Below the pieces are notes generated by a model that was not told the origin of the DNA, searched no databases, and was given only the letters and a program-made list of their open reading frames with translations. Below are positions 1 through 8,744 of a DNA stretch of 64,000 nucleotides, one piece after another. The DNA is taken from NCBI RefSeq assembly GCF_001244995.1, contig NZ_LN869529.1, positions 503,454 through 567,453 of the forward strand, given 5' to 3'. Within the stretch, counting starts at the first letter, position 1. Every line of letters starts with the position of its first letter. Made by a program: the position numbers and the translations under genes. This DNA is from Intestinimonas massiliensis (ex Afouda et al. 2020). Lineage in GTDB: Bacteria; Bacillota; Clostridia; Oscillospirales; Oscillospiraceae.

Positions 1-462
1 AAAGCCGACGCCGGTAAAGCAATCATTGAAGTCTGTAAGCAGATGAACAGCCCCGACCCTATTCCTCTCGGCAAGTACCGAGGGTTTGAAACGGAGCTGC
101 TTTTTAATACCGCAGAGCGAAATTATGAGGTTCGACTGAAGGGTGCGACAAGCAGAAATGTTCCTCTCGGCGATGACGCACACGGCAATATTATCCGTCT
201 TGATAACGGAATTGAGAGATTTGCCGAGAGCTTATCGCTTGCGGAAAATGACCTTGAGAACACCAAAAATCAGTTGGAAACCGCAAAGAAAGAAGTCCAA
301 AAACCATTTATCCAAGAGGAAGAATTGAAAACAAAGCTTGCCCGACTGGACGAGCTGAATATCTTGCTCAATATGGATAAGCGAGAAAACGAAATTGTCG
401 GCGGCGAACCCGATGAGGGCGAAGTGCCGAAGACACGAAAGGAGAAAACCTATGAACGATAA
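1..462 (+). CDS. C-terminal end of a large ICE helicase/DNA methylase-like protein (partial)
   Basis: The reading frame is open to the left edge, so only the last 153 codons are present. The segment has a compact part (GKYRGFETELLF) followed by a helical, Glu/Lys-rich coiled-coil tail. In Tn1549-like ICEs the protein ahead of the DUF3991/TOPRIM gene is usually a very large SNF2-helicase/N6-adenine methylase fusion, and this tail resembles its C terminus. No catalytic motif lies inside the window, so the function rests on position and on recollection of the family. It overlaps the next start by 11 bases. Confidence 0.6.
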   Translation, partial: KADAGKAIIEVCKQMNSPDPIPLGKYRGFETELLFNTAERNYEVRLKGATSRNVPLGDDAHGNIIRLDNGIERFAESLSLAENDLENTKNQLETAKKEVQKPFIQEEELKTKLARLDELNILLNMDKRENEIVGGEPDEGEVPKTRKEKTYER

Positions 463-844
463 AATGACACCCGATAAGGAAAGAGAAAACTGCCCTTGCA
501 GGAAATCAATCATCAACCCTTTTGACGCAATGATGATGGTTGTGGTCAGGAGACTTGATAAAGCATATCTCGAATTGAAAAGAAGCAAACCACCCGCAAA
601 GGAAGCAGAATTTGCTCTTAGAAATGCAAAGCTTTCTTTCTACGGAGAGTTGGTTCGACAGAGCATTGAAACGGTGTTTTCGCCGGAAGAAATCATTGCT
701 TTGTATGAAAACGACGACCTTGCGGGAGGTGCTTGGACTGTTTGGAATGACATCGGCTGCCCTGTTGACAAGATACTTATCATCATTGCAAAGCTCAGTA
801 TCAACGAACCGATACAGAAAGCTGTTGCCGATTTGCTGATGTAG
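452..844 (+). CDS. ICE-conserved hypothetical protein, 130 aa
   Basis: I do not recognise a domain. The start at 452 is chosen because a GGAG ribosome site lies about 10 bases upstream and the gene then overlaps the preceding one, as is usual in this operon. An upstream in-frame start at 395 would lengthen the overlap and add an Arg-rich shadow segment. The protein is mostly helical, with a short Cys pair near residues 13-15 (NCPCRKS). It is flanked by the helicase/methylase tail and the TOPRIM gene, so a role in element maintenance or DNA processing is inferred only from position. Confidence 0.68.
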   Translation: MNDKMTPDKERENCPCRKSIINPFDAMMMVVVRRLDKAYLELKRSKPPAKEAEFALRNAKLSFYGELVRQSIETVFSPEEIIALYENDDLAGGAWTVWNDIGCPVDKILIIIAKLSINEPIQKAVADLLM

Positions 845-860
845 AACGGCGGTGATACCT

Positions 861-1814
861 ATGCCGTATATAGCACCGGAAGTCATAACAGAAGCCAAGC
901 GAATGGACTTATTAACCTATCTCAGAGAGTATGAACCGGGCGAGCTTGTCAAGTTTTCAAGCAACACCTACACCACAAGAACCCACGACAGCTTGAAGAT
1001 TTCCAACGGAAAATGGATGTGGTGGTCGAGAGGTATCGGGGGCAAATCCGCCCTCGATTATCTTATCAAAGTCCGTGGAATGGATTTTGTGCAGGCGGTT
1101 CAGACCATTATGGGAAACGGTTCAGTCAGCTTTCCGACTTGCAAAAATATCAAAAGCTATGAGGAACAGCCTTTGCTTCTGCCCCAAAAAAGCCCCACTA
1201 CCGAGGTGGTATTTGATTACCTTTTCGGGCGTGGGATTGATTATGAAATCATCAACCACTGTTTGGAACAGGAGCTAATCATTGAGTCGCTCCCATATCA
1301 CAATGCTGTTTTTATCGGCTATGACGAGAACAAAGAACCTAAATACGCCGCTTACAGAGCAACAAACCAATCAAGGATTATGGGCGACTGCACCGGCAGT
1401 AAAAAGCAATATTCTTTCCGCCTGACTGCCGAAAACACCGGAGAGGTTCATCTTTTTGAGTGTGCCATTGACCTGCTTTCCTATGCAACTTTGATGAAGC
1501 TGGAGGGCAAAGACTGGCGACAGTTTAACCTTGTTTCTCTTGCGGGAGTGTATTCCCCAAAGCAGAAAATTGAGGACTCGAAAGTGCCTGTTACACTCGG
1601 CAGGCTGCTTGAAAAGGACAAAACAATCAGGCGAATTGTTCTTCATTTGGACAATGATATTGCCGGAAGAAAAGCTACCAAAGCGTTGCAGACTATTCTC
1701 TCAGATAAGTATGAAGTCGTTGACGACCCTCCCCAATACGGGAAAGATGTCAACGATTTTCTTTGTAAACGCTTAGGGATAAAGGATAAAACCGAAAGGA
1801 GTTTTGCACGATGA
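861..1814 (+). CDS. DUF3991 and TOPRIM domain protein
   Basis: The N-terminal half (about residues 40-75, GKWMWWSRGIGGKSALDYL) matches the DUF3991 zinc-finger-like region of primase-related ICE proteins. The C-terminal half has a TOPRIM-like fold with HLDNDIAGRKA (about residue 265) as the acidic metal-binding motif. Such proteins resemble the catalytic core of DnaG primases and are thought to act on the transferred or replicating single strand. The start is set at ATG 861; a GTG at 852 in the same frame would add three residues. The stop overlaps the next gene by 4 bases (ATGA), so the two are translationally coupled. Confidence 0.84.
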   Translation: MPYIAPEVITEAKRMDLLTYLREYEPGELVKFSSNTYTTRTHDSLKISNGKWMWWSRGIGGKSALDYLIKVRGMDFVQAVQTIMGNGSVSFPTCKNIKSYEEQPLLLPQKSPTTEVVFDYLFGRGIDYEIINHCLEQELIIESLPYHNAVFIGYDENKEPKYAAYRATNQSRIMGDCTGSKKQYSFRLTAENTGEVHLFECAIDLLSYATLMKLEGKDWRQFNLVSLAGVYSPKQKIEDSKVPVTLGRLLEKDKTIRRIVLHLDNDIAGRKATKALQTILSDKYEVVDDPPQYGKDVNDFLCKRLGIKDKTERSFAR

Positions 1815-2728
1815 AACTAAAAGAAATCAGAGAAATGTACCCGGAGGGTACGCAGATTGTACTCACTGAAATGGCTGGCGAAAGTCAAATGCCCTATGGG
1901 CTAAAAGGAACAGTTAAGTTCGTTGACGACGCCGGACAGATTCATATGAGTTGGGAAAACGGCAGCTCTCTTGCTTTGAATATTCACGAGGATACCTTTG
2001 AAAAGGTCGAAGCACCGGAGAAGATTTCCGTCATTCTTGTTGAGCCGGGCAGGTATCCGAAACTTATTGAAATCGAGGATACCCTTGAAGCAATGCAGTC
2101 TCTTGTGGAGGGAGATATTGAAGAATATATGCCCTTTGAGGACGAGGTTGCCATCATCTGCAACGAGGAAGGAAAGATGAACGGTATGCCTCTGAACAGG
2201 GCTGTTTATTCCGAGCCTGAAAATGTTGAGATGAGTTATCCGCAGTTGAAAGCTCATTTCCGGCAGGCAGAAAAAGAAAGAAACCACACGACCGGATATA
2301 TTGTTTTTACGGATGACAGCTTTGACAAGCCTTACACAGAAGAACAAAGAACCTATGTTGTCAGCAGTAACAATAAGGCTTTCATTGAGGGTATGGGCGG
2401 ATATTCTATCTATGCTTCTTCCCTTGACGGCTCGGATAAATGTGTGCGACTGGAAGCGTATATGGCTGATGAACACGGCGGCAAGGACGGTTGGAAGATT
2501 GAAAAATGTTATGTGAAAGACGACAGCAACCGTGAAATGCTCGACATTATTGCCGGCAAGTTTTTCATTGCATACGCACCGATTGAGTCGGAAAAGTTTC
2601 TCAGTATGCCGAAAGAACTGGCTCGTAAGTACGAGGAAAAGTTCAAATACCCGGAGAGATTTTACAAGTCTTTGGACGGTATTGAAGCAAAGCCGTATAA
2701 GCCGGTCTCCAAGGATATGGAGAGATAA
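1811..2728 (+). CDS. DUF4314 and DUF3846 domain protein
   Basis: 305 aa. An N-terminal DUF4314-like beta domain (residues 10-60, with GLKGTVKFVDDAGQIHMSW) is followed by a DUF3846-like domain (about 70-140, ISVILVEPGRYPKLIEI then GMPLNRAVY). The C-terminal 150 residues are unassigned. Both DUFs recur in conjugative elements of gut Firmicutes, but no biochemical role is established to my knowledge. It is coupled to the TOPRIM gene by an ATGA overlap and is the last gene before the inverted repeat at 2741-2830. Confidence 0.84.
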   Translation: MKLKEIREMYPEGTQIVLTEMAGESQMPYGLKGTVKFVDDAGQIHMSWENGSSLALNIHEDTFEKVEAPEKISVILVEPGRYPKLIEIEDTLEAMQSLVEGDIEEYMPFEDEVAIICNEEGKMNGMPLNRAVYSEPENVEMSYPQLKAHFRQAEKERNHTTGYIVFTDDSFDKPYTEEQRTYVVSSNNKAFIEGMGGYSIYASSLDGSDKCVRLEAYMADEHGGKDGWKIEKCYVKDDSNREMLDIIAGKFFIAYAPIESEKFLSMPKELARKYEEKFKYPERFYKSLDGIEAKPYKPVSKDMER

Positions 2729-2740
2729 TAGTCAATCTAT

Positions 2741-2830
2741 GGGGCAACCCTGAGTGTCTGCATAATCTTAGCGAGCAGACCATTTATGGACAGGAATGTC
2801 CAAAACGGTACACTCGTTAGGGGTTGCCCC
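2741..2830 (+). other. Long interrupted inverted repeat ahead of mobC/relaxase; oriT or structured-RNA candidate
   Basis: GGGGCAACCC (2741-2750) pairs with GGGTTGCCCC (2821-2830), and inside it GAGTGT (2752-2757) pairs with ACACTC (2810-2815). Two smaller hairpins sit in the interior: CTGC/GCAG, and GGACA with TGTCC. There is no T tract after the 3' arm, so it is not a typical intrinsic terminator. Its place, just upstream of the mobilisation genes, is where many elements carry oriT. An mRNA-processing or attenuation structure is the alternative. Confidence 0.5.
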
Positions 2831-2860
2831 TAATACCCCAAGCAAGAAAGGAGTAAAGCA

Positions 2861-3004
2861 ATGCGGGAGATAGTATTGGTTGCCGCCGGGTTAATCATCG
2901 GCGGCTTTTTCGGAGTAACAACAATGTGCCTGTTTCAGATAAACCGGGACAGGCACTATATTAACAGAAAGGACAGCGATAAAAATGAGCAAGAGAAACA
3001 TTGA
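2861..3004 (+). CDS. DUF3789-like small membrane protein, 47 aa
   Basis: A short gene with ribosome site AAAGGAG about 10 bases before ATG 2861. The product has one hydrophobic helix (residues 4-25, including VAAGLIIGGFFG) followed by a charged tail (NRDRHYINRKDSDKNEQ). Tiny single-pass proteins of this kind, annotated DUF3789, are found just before mobC in related ICEs. It overlaps the mobC start by 20 bases. Function unknown; probably a membrane-associated accessory of the relaxosome or transfer machinery, by position only. Confidence 0.72.
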   Translation: MREIVLVAAGLIIGGFFGVTTMCLFQINRDRHYINRKDSDKNEQEKH

Positions 3005-3326
3005 AAAGCACATTCTGATGAACAAGGCAGAAGCTCAGGATTTGCAGAAAAAAGCAAAGCGGGCGTGTCTTTCCGAAGGCGGTCTTATCCGTTTGCTTCT
3101 CAAAGGATACGAGCCGAGAGAAAAGCCCGACGAAAGATTTTACGATGTTATGCGTGAGTTATCTGCTATCGGGAACAACATCAATCAGCTTGCGGTAAAA
3201 GCAAATTCCCTCGGATTTGTTGACGCACCGCAGCTCAAAAAGGAAGCCGAGCGTTGGCACAAGTTTCAGGCTGATGTGGAGCGTACTTTTTTAAGACCCG
3301 ATAAGAGCGATATGAAATGGCAGTAA
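2985..3326 (+). CDS. mobC: MobC-family relaxosome accessory protein
   Basis: 113 aa. It has a ribbon-helix-helix-like N terminus followed by the MobC signature region (FYDVMRELSAIGNNINQLAVKA, about residues 48-69). In the family MobC binds near oriT and helps the relaxase open the nick site. It overlaps the relaxase start by 10 bases, as expected for a mobC-relaxase pair. This is an assignment by family resemblance and context; both agree. Confidence 0.86.
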   Translation: MSKRNIEKHILMNKAEAQDLQKKAKRACLSEGGLIRLLLKGYEPREKPDERFYDVMRELSAIGNNINQLAVKANSLGFVDAPQLKKEAERWHKFQADVERTFLRPDKSDMKWQ

Positions 3327-4687
3327 GTAAATTGTGGTCGGTCACATCAAGGCTCGGTCAGGTAATCGACTATGCCGCCAATCCCGAAAAGACTGCGACA
3401 GACATTTACACCGAGGAACAGTATCAGGCTCTCCGTGATGTTCTCAGCTATGCAAAGGACGAAGAAAAAACTGAGCGTGAGTTTTTCGTTGAGGGTATCA
3501 ACTGCAATCCGGCGACCGCAAGAGACCAGTTTGTGTCTGTGAAAAAAGCATACGGCAAAGACGATGGCATTCAAGCCTATCACGGATACCTGAGCTTTAA
3601 GGAACAGGATATTTCCCCGGAGCTTGCACAGAAAATCGGAATGGAATTTGCAAACGAAGTGTGGGGCAAAAGATTTCAGGTGGTGGTTACTACTCATCTG
3701 AACACAAAGCACCTGCACTGCCACTATGTAATCAATTCCGTTTCCTTTGTGGACGGTAAGCGATTATGGGGAGACGAAAAAGCGTGGTTCAAGTTCCGCT
3801 TGGTTGCCGACCGTCTCTGTGAAAAGTACGGACTGTATTACAATCCGAACCCGAACCGCAGTAAGCAATCCTCATATTACTACAAGCAGGAACAAGCCGG
3901 TATGCCGAGCCGATACTCCATTACCCGTGACGCCATTGATGAAGCGATTGCACACAGCACTAACTTAAAGACCTTTGATTATATCCTGACGCAGATGGGC
4001 TATGAGCATTGTCTCAGCGACAGCCGAAAGTATTGGACGATTGTTCCGAAAGGATACAAGAAGCCGATACGACTTAAATCCCTCGGAGAGAATTATACCG
4101 AGGACGCAATCAAGCGTAGGCTGACGGAAAATCAAAAGGTTCTCATCGTTCCTTTTGTAAAGGAAACGGTAAGAGTCACACAGTACCGATTGCCCACAAG
4201 AGAACACAAAATCAAAAAGGTCGGCGGACTGTATGGGCTGTATCTGCATTACTGCTATAAACTCGGTTATCTGCCGAAATATAAAAAACAGAATACCGCA
4301 AGGCTTCACTATCTTTTGAAAGAAGATTTACTGAAGCTGGACAAAATCACTCAGGAGACAAGGCTGCTTGGACGGGAGAACATTTCTACCGACGAGCAGC
4401 TTTTCTCATATAAAGAGTCCGTATTGTCGCAAATCAAATCCCTGACTGACGATAGAACGCACCTGCGAAAACAGTTAAGAAGAAATTTGAGTGACGATGA
4501 GCTATCAAATGTCAAAGAGCAGATTACGGCAATCACGAGCAAGCTGTGGACTCTCCGAAAAGAGGTCGGTCTTTGTGATGACATAGCCGAAAGGTCAAAG
4601 GTCATTGAAGCCAACCTTGAAACGGTAAGAGCTTACGAAGAAAAACAAGAACGAAAGGAGCAGAACCGTAATGACAAACGGAGGTGA
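3317..4687 (+). CDS. Relaxase/mobilisation nuclease (MOBP-type)
   Basis: 456 aa. Relaxases of this family nick oriT and stay covalently bound to the transferred strand through a tyrosine. The N terminus carries the motif I region with a candidate tyrosine (LGQVIDYAANPEKT, residues 13-26). The metal-binding motif HLNTKHLHCHYVINS (about residues 128-142) supplies the histidine triad. The C-terminal third is a charged coiled coil. It overlaps mobC upstream and the pcfB-like gene downstream (17 bases). The calls for fold and motifs are firm; the exact MOB subfamily is recollection. Confidence 0.93.
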   Translation: MAVSKLWSVTSRLGQVIDYAANPEKTATDIYTEEQYQALRDVLSYAKDEEKTEREFFVEGINCNPATARDQFVSVKKAYGKDDGIQAYHGYLSFKEQDISPELAQKIGMEFANEVWGKRFQVVVTTHLNTKHLHCHYVINSVSFVDGKRLWGDEKAWFKFRLVADRLCEKYGLYYNPNPNRSKQSSYYYKQEQAGMPSRYSITRDAIDEAIAHSTNLKTFDYILTQMGYEHCLSDSRKYWTIVPKGYKKPIRLKSLGENYTEDAIKRRLTENQKVLIVPFVKETVRVTQYRLPTREHKIKKVGGLYGLYLHYCYKLGYLPKYKKQNTARLHYLLKEDLLKLDKITQETRLLGRENISTDEQLFSYKESVLSQIKSLTDDRTHLRKQLRRNLSDDELSNVKEQITAITSKLWTLRKEVGLCDDIAERSKVIEANLETVRAYEEKQERKEQNRNDKRR

Positions 4688-5465
4688 TGCGGCAGAACAG
4701 GTCGTCAGGCTATCGCTTGAGGGCTTTGAAGTAGCCGCAAAATTAAGCGGAGCGGCAGCAAAGAATATTGCCGTTCTTTTAGTCTCTGTTCTCAAACAGG
4801 AACAAAAAACAAAAGGCAAGGCTCGACTTACCAATATGATTAAATCGGGCAAGGAGCTGAAAGTGTTTTCTATCCCCAACAAGGACTTGAAGAAGTTTAC
4901 CGAGCAGGCAAAACGCTACGGCGTTCTCTACTGCGTACTCAGGGATAAAAACACAAAGGGCGATAATGTACCGATTGATATTATCGCCCGTGCTGAGGAC
5001 GCTTCCAAAATTCAGAGAATCGTTGAGAGATTTGAACTCGGCAAGGTTGATAAGGCTGCTATTGTTACCGAGTCTCAGAAGGCTGTCGAAAAGCGTGATG
5101 CTTTGGAAAAAGACAAGCCGACAAAATCCAAGAACGAAATCATCACAGAGGAAGCAGTCAGAAAGCCTATTCAGAAAGAGGGGTACTCCCAGTCAAACCC
5201 CACAGTCGCCAAAACGGACAAAAACCCTCCGTCAAGGCAAAACTCAGAGCCGGTAGATATGCAAACTGATAAGGGTACTGTCAGCGACAGACAGAGAAAG
5301 CCGTCGGTGAAAGCAAAGCTCGACCGATATAAGGCACAGTCCAAGCAGCAGAAAGAAGCAGAACGCAAAGAGCCGGAGGTATCAAAGCCGGAGGTTAAGA
5401 ACGCCCCGGCACAGACCGTACACCAGCAGCCGAAACCCAAAAGCAAAAATGTGAAAGAGAGGTAA
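4671..5465 (+). CDS. PcfB-family conjugation protein (DUF3801)
   Basis: 264 aa. Residues 1-140 match the PcfB/DUF3801 fold, including the helical segment GFEVAAKLSGAAAKNIAVLL and the KQAKRYGVLYCVL-like strand. Residues 140-264 are a low-complexity Lys/Gln/Pro-rich tail. In pCF10-type systems PcfB contacts the coupling protein and the relaxosome. Here it lies between the relaxase and the VirD4 gene, which fits an adaptor role. Start ATG 4671 overlaps the relaxase end. Confidence 0.85.
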   Translation: MTNGGDAAEQVVRLSLEGFEVAAKLSGAAAKNIAVLLVSVLKQEQKTKGKARLTNMIKSGKELKVFSIPNKDLKKFTEQAKRYGVLYCVLRDKNTKGDNVPIDIIARAEDASKIQRIVERFELGKVDKAAIVTESQKAVEKRDALEKDKPTKSKNEIITEEAVRKPIQKEGYSQSNPTVAKTDKNPPSRQNSEPVDMQTDKGTVSDRQRKPSVKAKLDRYKAQSKQQKEAERKEPEVSKPEVKNAPAQTVHQQPKPKSKNVKER

Positions 5466-5470
5466 TCACA

Positions 5471-6355
5471 ATGACAAACAATTTTACCCCTGCTAAGGCA
5501 GGACAGCAGAGAAACAGACTTTCCAAAGAGGAATACGCCGATAAGATGAAGGCAGAAAAGGAAGCCGTATATCAGATGGCGGACGAAACCGCAAAGGCTA
5601 TCGTTTCCGACCCGGAGAAGTTCAAAGCGTTCCTTGATACGCAGAGCCGTCTTGACCGATATTCTGCGGTCAACGCACTTCTGATTTTCAAGCAGCTTCC
5701 CGAAGCAAGCCAGCTCAAAAACTTTGACGACTGGAGCAAAGACAATGTGAAAATTCAGAAAGGTGCGAAAAGCATTTCCATTCTTGAACCTGTCGAGTAT
5801 GCCAAGAGAGACGGTACGACCGGCATTTCCTACAATGTGAAAAAGGTCTTTGATGTTTCGCAGACCAATGGCAAGAGACCGCCTGCACCTACTGTAAACC
5901 GTGACCCGAAAGCTCTCATTACCGTTATGCTGGATTCTTCCCCGGTTGAAGTGGAAGCCACAAATGAACTTCCGTATCCCAATATGGCGGCGTTTTACAA
6001 CAACGAGGAGCAGACCTTGTATGTGAAGCGTGATGTGGGAGACAGCGTTGCGGTCGCTCAGTGCGTAGCACAGGAACTTGGCCACGCACAGCTCTCCATC
6101 AACAGCGACAGTTACAGCAGAGCGGATATGGGCTTTCAAGCGGTATGTATCGGTTATATGCTTTGCAAGAAGTACGGCGTCGATACACAGAATTTTGCTA
6201 TCAACCGTATTCCTGAGAAGCTTGCCGGCAAAGAGCCGAAGGACATTCGCTATGAGCTTTCCAAAACGAGAAATGCGATGGCGGATATTCACTCCCGTGT
6301 TTCCGATGAGCTTTACAAGAAAAAGCAGGAACGAAGCAAAGACTACGAAAGATAA
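5471..6355 (+). CDS. ArdC-like single-strand DNA-binding/antirestriction protein
   Basis: 294 aa. The first 130 residues resemble the ArdC N-terminal ssDNA-binding domain (DRYSAVNALLIFKQLPEA, then NFDDWSKDNVKIQKGAKSI). The C-terminal half resembles the zincin-like domain of that family, but the expected HExxH reads QELGH (about residue 203), so one metal ligand appears lost. ArdC proteins protect incoming single strands from restriction. The gene follows pcfB by 5 bases with GAGAGG as ribosome site. Probably DNA-binding only, if the missing ligand is real. Confidence 0.75.
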   Translation: MTNNFTPAKAGQQRNRLSKEEYADKMKAEKEAVYQMADETAKAIVSDPEKFKAFLDTQSRLDRYSAVNALLIFKQLPEASQLKNFDDWSKDNVKIQKGAKSISILEPVEYAKRDGTTGISYNVKKVFDVSQTNGKRPPAPTVNRDPKALITVMLDSSPVEVEATNELPYPNMAAFYNNEEQTLYVKRDVGDSVAVAQCVAQELGHAQLSINSDSYSRADMGFQAVCIGYMLCKKYGVDTQNFAINRIPEKLAGKEPKDIRYELSKTRNAMADIHSRVSDELYKKKQERSKDYER

Positions 6356-6364
6356 GGTGAGACT

Positions 6365-6568
6365 ATGGCGAAGGAAGAAATGTATCATATCGCATTGGAC
6401 GATTATGAACACGGCATTATAATCCGTTCTCTCAACGATGAGAAAACAGATTTGATGAACGAAGGGAAATCTACCGATGCGGTGGACGACCTTATCATCA
6501 AGGTCGGAACTGCCCCAAAGAAAAAGTTCAGAGTTATCGAAAAGGAACGCTCCTGTGAATCGAGATAA
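6365..6568 (+). CDS. ICE-conserved hypothetical protein, 67 aa
   Basis: Small charged protein with no recognised domain (N terminus MAKEEMYHIALDDYEHGIIIRS is typical of short ICE proteins preceding virD4). Ribosome site AAGGTGAG lies just upstream of ATG 6365. Its end overlaps the virD4 start by 14 bases, consistent with translational coupling. Function unknown. Confidence 0.66.
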   Translation: MAKEEMYHIALDDYEHGIIIRSLNDEKTDLMNEGKSTDAVDDLIIKVGTAPKKKFRVIEKERSCESR

Positions 6569-8351
6569 CGAAAGGCAGTCTGCTATTATTCTTTCCGTCA
6601 TCGGTATTATCCCGGTCGTATGGCTGGCACTTCTGATTGCACCTTCTGTAAAAGGAGGATTGCCGGAAATACTGCCAAGCCTATTAACAGCGTTCAACAA
6701 CCCATTTCATATTGAGCTATGCGAGGACAGCCTAAAAACTGTCCTCGTTTTGCTTCTCTGCTATGCAATGGGTATCGGGATTTACTTCTCGACACAGAAG
6801 AATTATCGAAGGCGTGAAGAACACGGCTCTGCGAAATGGGGCAACGCAAGAGCCGTAAATAAAAAATACAGACAGTCTCCGGCTTCAGAGAATAAGCTGA
6901 TGACGCAAAATGTCTGTATCGGACTCAATGCGAAGAAGCACCGAAGAAACTTAAACACTCTTGTGTGCGGCGGTTCGGGAGCCGGTAAGACAAGGTTTTA
7001 CTGCAAGCCGAATCTTATGCAGTGCAACACATCATTTGTCATTCTTGACCCAAAGGGCGAAATACTCAGAGACACCGGAAAGCTGCTTGAAAGCAAAGGC
7101 TATGAAGTTCGTGTTCTCGATTTGATTTCAATGGAGAAAAGCCATTGCTATAACCCGTTTGTCTATTTGCAGAATGACAACGATGTGCAAAAGCTCGTGA
7201 CGAACCTTTTTAAGAGTACCACTCCGAAAGGCAGTCAGGCACAAGACCCTTTTTGGGACACCTCGGCTTCAATGCTTCTGCTTGCACTTGTATTTTATCT
7301 TCATTACGAAGCACCCGAAGATGAACAGAACTTTGCAATGGTAATGGAAATGCTCAGAGCCGGTTCGATTGAGGACGAGGAGGACACAAGACCTTCTCCT
7401 CTTGATGAACTGTTTGCGGAACTGGAAATGTCAAATCCCGACCACATCGCTTTGAAGTATTACCGTTCCTATCATTCGGGTGCGGCGAAAACCTTAAAGT
7501 CCATACAGATAACCCTTGCGGCAAGACTGGAAAAGTTCAACCTTGAAAGTCTTGCTTCTTTAACCACCACAGACGAGCTTGACCTCCCATCACTCGGAGA
7601 GAAAAAGGTCGCTCTGTTCGCTTTGATACCGGATAACGATTCCAGCTTTAACTTCTTGGTATCTATCCTTTACACACAGCTTTTTCAGCAGTTGTTTTAT
7701 GCTGCCGACCATATTCACGGTGGCTCGCTTCCCGTTCCCGTCCATTTCCTGATGGACGAGTTTGCAAATGTGAGCCTGCCCGATGACTTTGACAAGATAC
7801 TGTCGGTTATGCGTTCCCGTGGAGTGTCGGTAAGTATTATCTTGCAGAACTTGGCTCAGTTAAAAGCCTTGTTTGAAAAGCAATGGGAAAGTATTGTCGG
7901 CAACTGCGACGAGTTTTTATATCTCGGCGGTAACGAGCAAAGCACTCACAAATATGTGTCCGAGCTTCTCGGCAAGGAAACCATTGATACCAACACTTTC
8001 GGAAAAAGTACCGGGCGAAGCGGTAACTACTCCACCAATTATCAGATTAGCGGTCGAGAGCTTCTTACCCCCGATGAAGTTCGTATGCTTGATAACCAAT
8101 ATGCAATTCTGTTTATTCGTGGAGAACGCCCCGTTATGGATTTCAAGTATGACATCTTGAAGCACCCGAATGTGGCACTTACAACCGATGGAAAGGCTTC
8201 TGCCTATAAGCACGGCGAAGTTACCATCAAACACTCATCAATTTCCGTTCTTTCTATTGACCCGGAAGAACTTCCGGAGGAAAGCTACGGAGAAACCAAT
8301 TACGAGCTTCTGTCCGATGAGGATTTTGAAGTAAATAAAAACTTATTTTAA
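6555..8351 (+). CDS. VirD4-like type IV coupling protein
   Basis: 598 aa from GTG 6555 (ribosome site AAAGGA), which gives two N-terminal membrane helices (about residues 9-28 and 50-70) before the ATPase domain. Walker A is CGGSGAGKT (about residue 134) and Walker B is VHFLMDEFANV (about residue 397). Coupling proteins dock the relaxase-DNA complex at the transfer channel and pump DNA out. An earlier in-frame start at 6477 only adds sequence overlapping the previous gene. Family assignment is firm. Confidence 0.93.
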   Translation: MNRDNERQSAIILSVIGIIPVVWLALLIAPSVKGGLPEILPSLLTAFNNPFHIELCEDSLKTVLVLLLCYAMGIGIYFSTQKNYRRREEHGSAKWGNARAVNKKYRQSPASENKLMTQNVCIGLNAKKHRRNLNTLVCGGSGAGKTRFYCKPNLMQCNTSFVILDPKGEILRDTGKLLESKGYEVRVLDLISMEKSHCYNPFVYLQNDNDVQKLVTNLFKSTTPKGSQAQDPFWDTSASMLLLALVFYLHYEAPEDEQNFAMVMEMLRAGSIEDEEDTRPSPLDELFAELEMSNPDHIALKYYRSYHSGAAKTLKSIQITLAARLEKFNLESLASLTTTDELDLPSLGEKKVALFALIPDNDSSFNFLVSILYTQLFQQLFYAADHIHGGSLPVPVHFLMDEFANVSLPDDFDKILSVMRSRGVSVSIILQNLAQLKALFEKQWESIVGNCDEFLYLGGNEQSTHKYVSELLGKETIDTNTFGKSTGRSGNYSTNYQISGRELLTPDEVRMLDNQYAILFIRGERPVMDFKYDILKHPNVALTTDGKASAYKHGEVTIKHSSISVLSIDPEELPEESYGETNYELLSDEDFEVNKNLF

Positions 8352-8365
8352 CGGAGGAAAACACA

Positions 8366-8725
8366 ATGACTATTTTTAAGAAGAACAACGAAAAGAAAAC
8401 TACTCAGAAGCTGCCTATGACCGGAAAGGTTAAGAAAGGCTTCCGTGCTTACTGCGCCGTAATCGCAGCAGCAACTCTTGTCTGCGGCATGAGCGTTACC
8501 GCTTTTGCCGCAAGCGACCCGATTACCGTAGTCAACAATCTGTCCGATTTCATCTTCGGACTTATCCGTGCCATCGGTCTTATCCTGCTTGGCTTCGGTA
8601 TCGTTCAGGTCGGTCTCTCTTTGAAGTCTCACGACCCGTCTCAGAGAGCCAACGGCTTCCTGACCCTTGCGGGAGGTATCATCATCACCTTTGCCAAGGA
8701 AATCCTGACCCTTATTACCGGCTAA
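8366..8725 (+). CDS. Pilin-like (VirB2/Maff2-type) conjugation protein
   Basis: 119 aa. A positively charged N terminus and a hydrophobic stretch ending in VTAFAAS (about residues 45-50) look like a signal peptide with cleavage after AFA. Two hydrophobic helices follow (FIFGLIRAIGLILLGFGIV and FLTLAGGIIITFAKEIL), the VirB2 pilin pattern. Located between virD4 and virB6 with ribosome site CGGAGGA. A 12-bp hairpin directly downstream may stabilise or terminate this message, so that the structural subunit is made in excess. Confidence 0.82.
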   Translation: MTIFKKNNEKKTTQKLPMTGKVKKGFRAYCAVIAAATLVCGMSVTAFAASDPITVVNNLSDFIFGLIRAIGLILLGFGIVQVGLSLKSHDPSQRANGFLTLAGGIIITFAKEILTLITG

Positions 8726-8744
8726 AAGAACACAGTTATCAAAC

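Noticed and set aside
5171-6700. A 509-aa minus-strand frame opposite the pcfB and ArdC-like genes
   Set aside because: Cys/Phe/Leu-rich with no motif; the + strand genes are supported by family matches and spacing.
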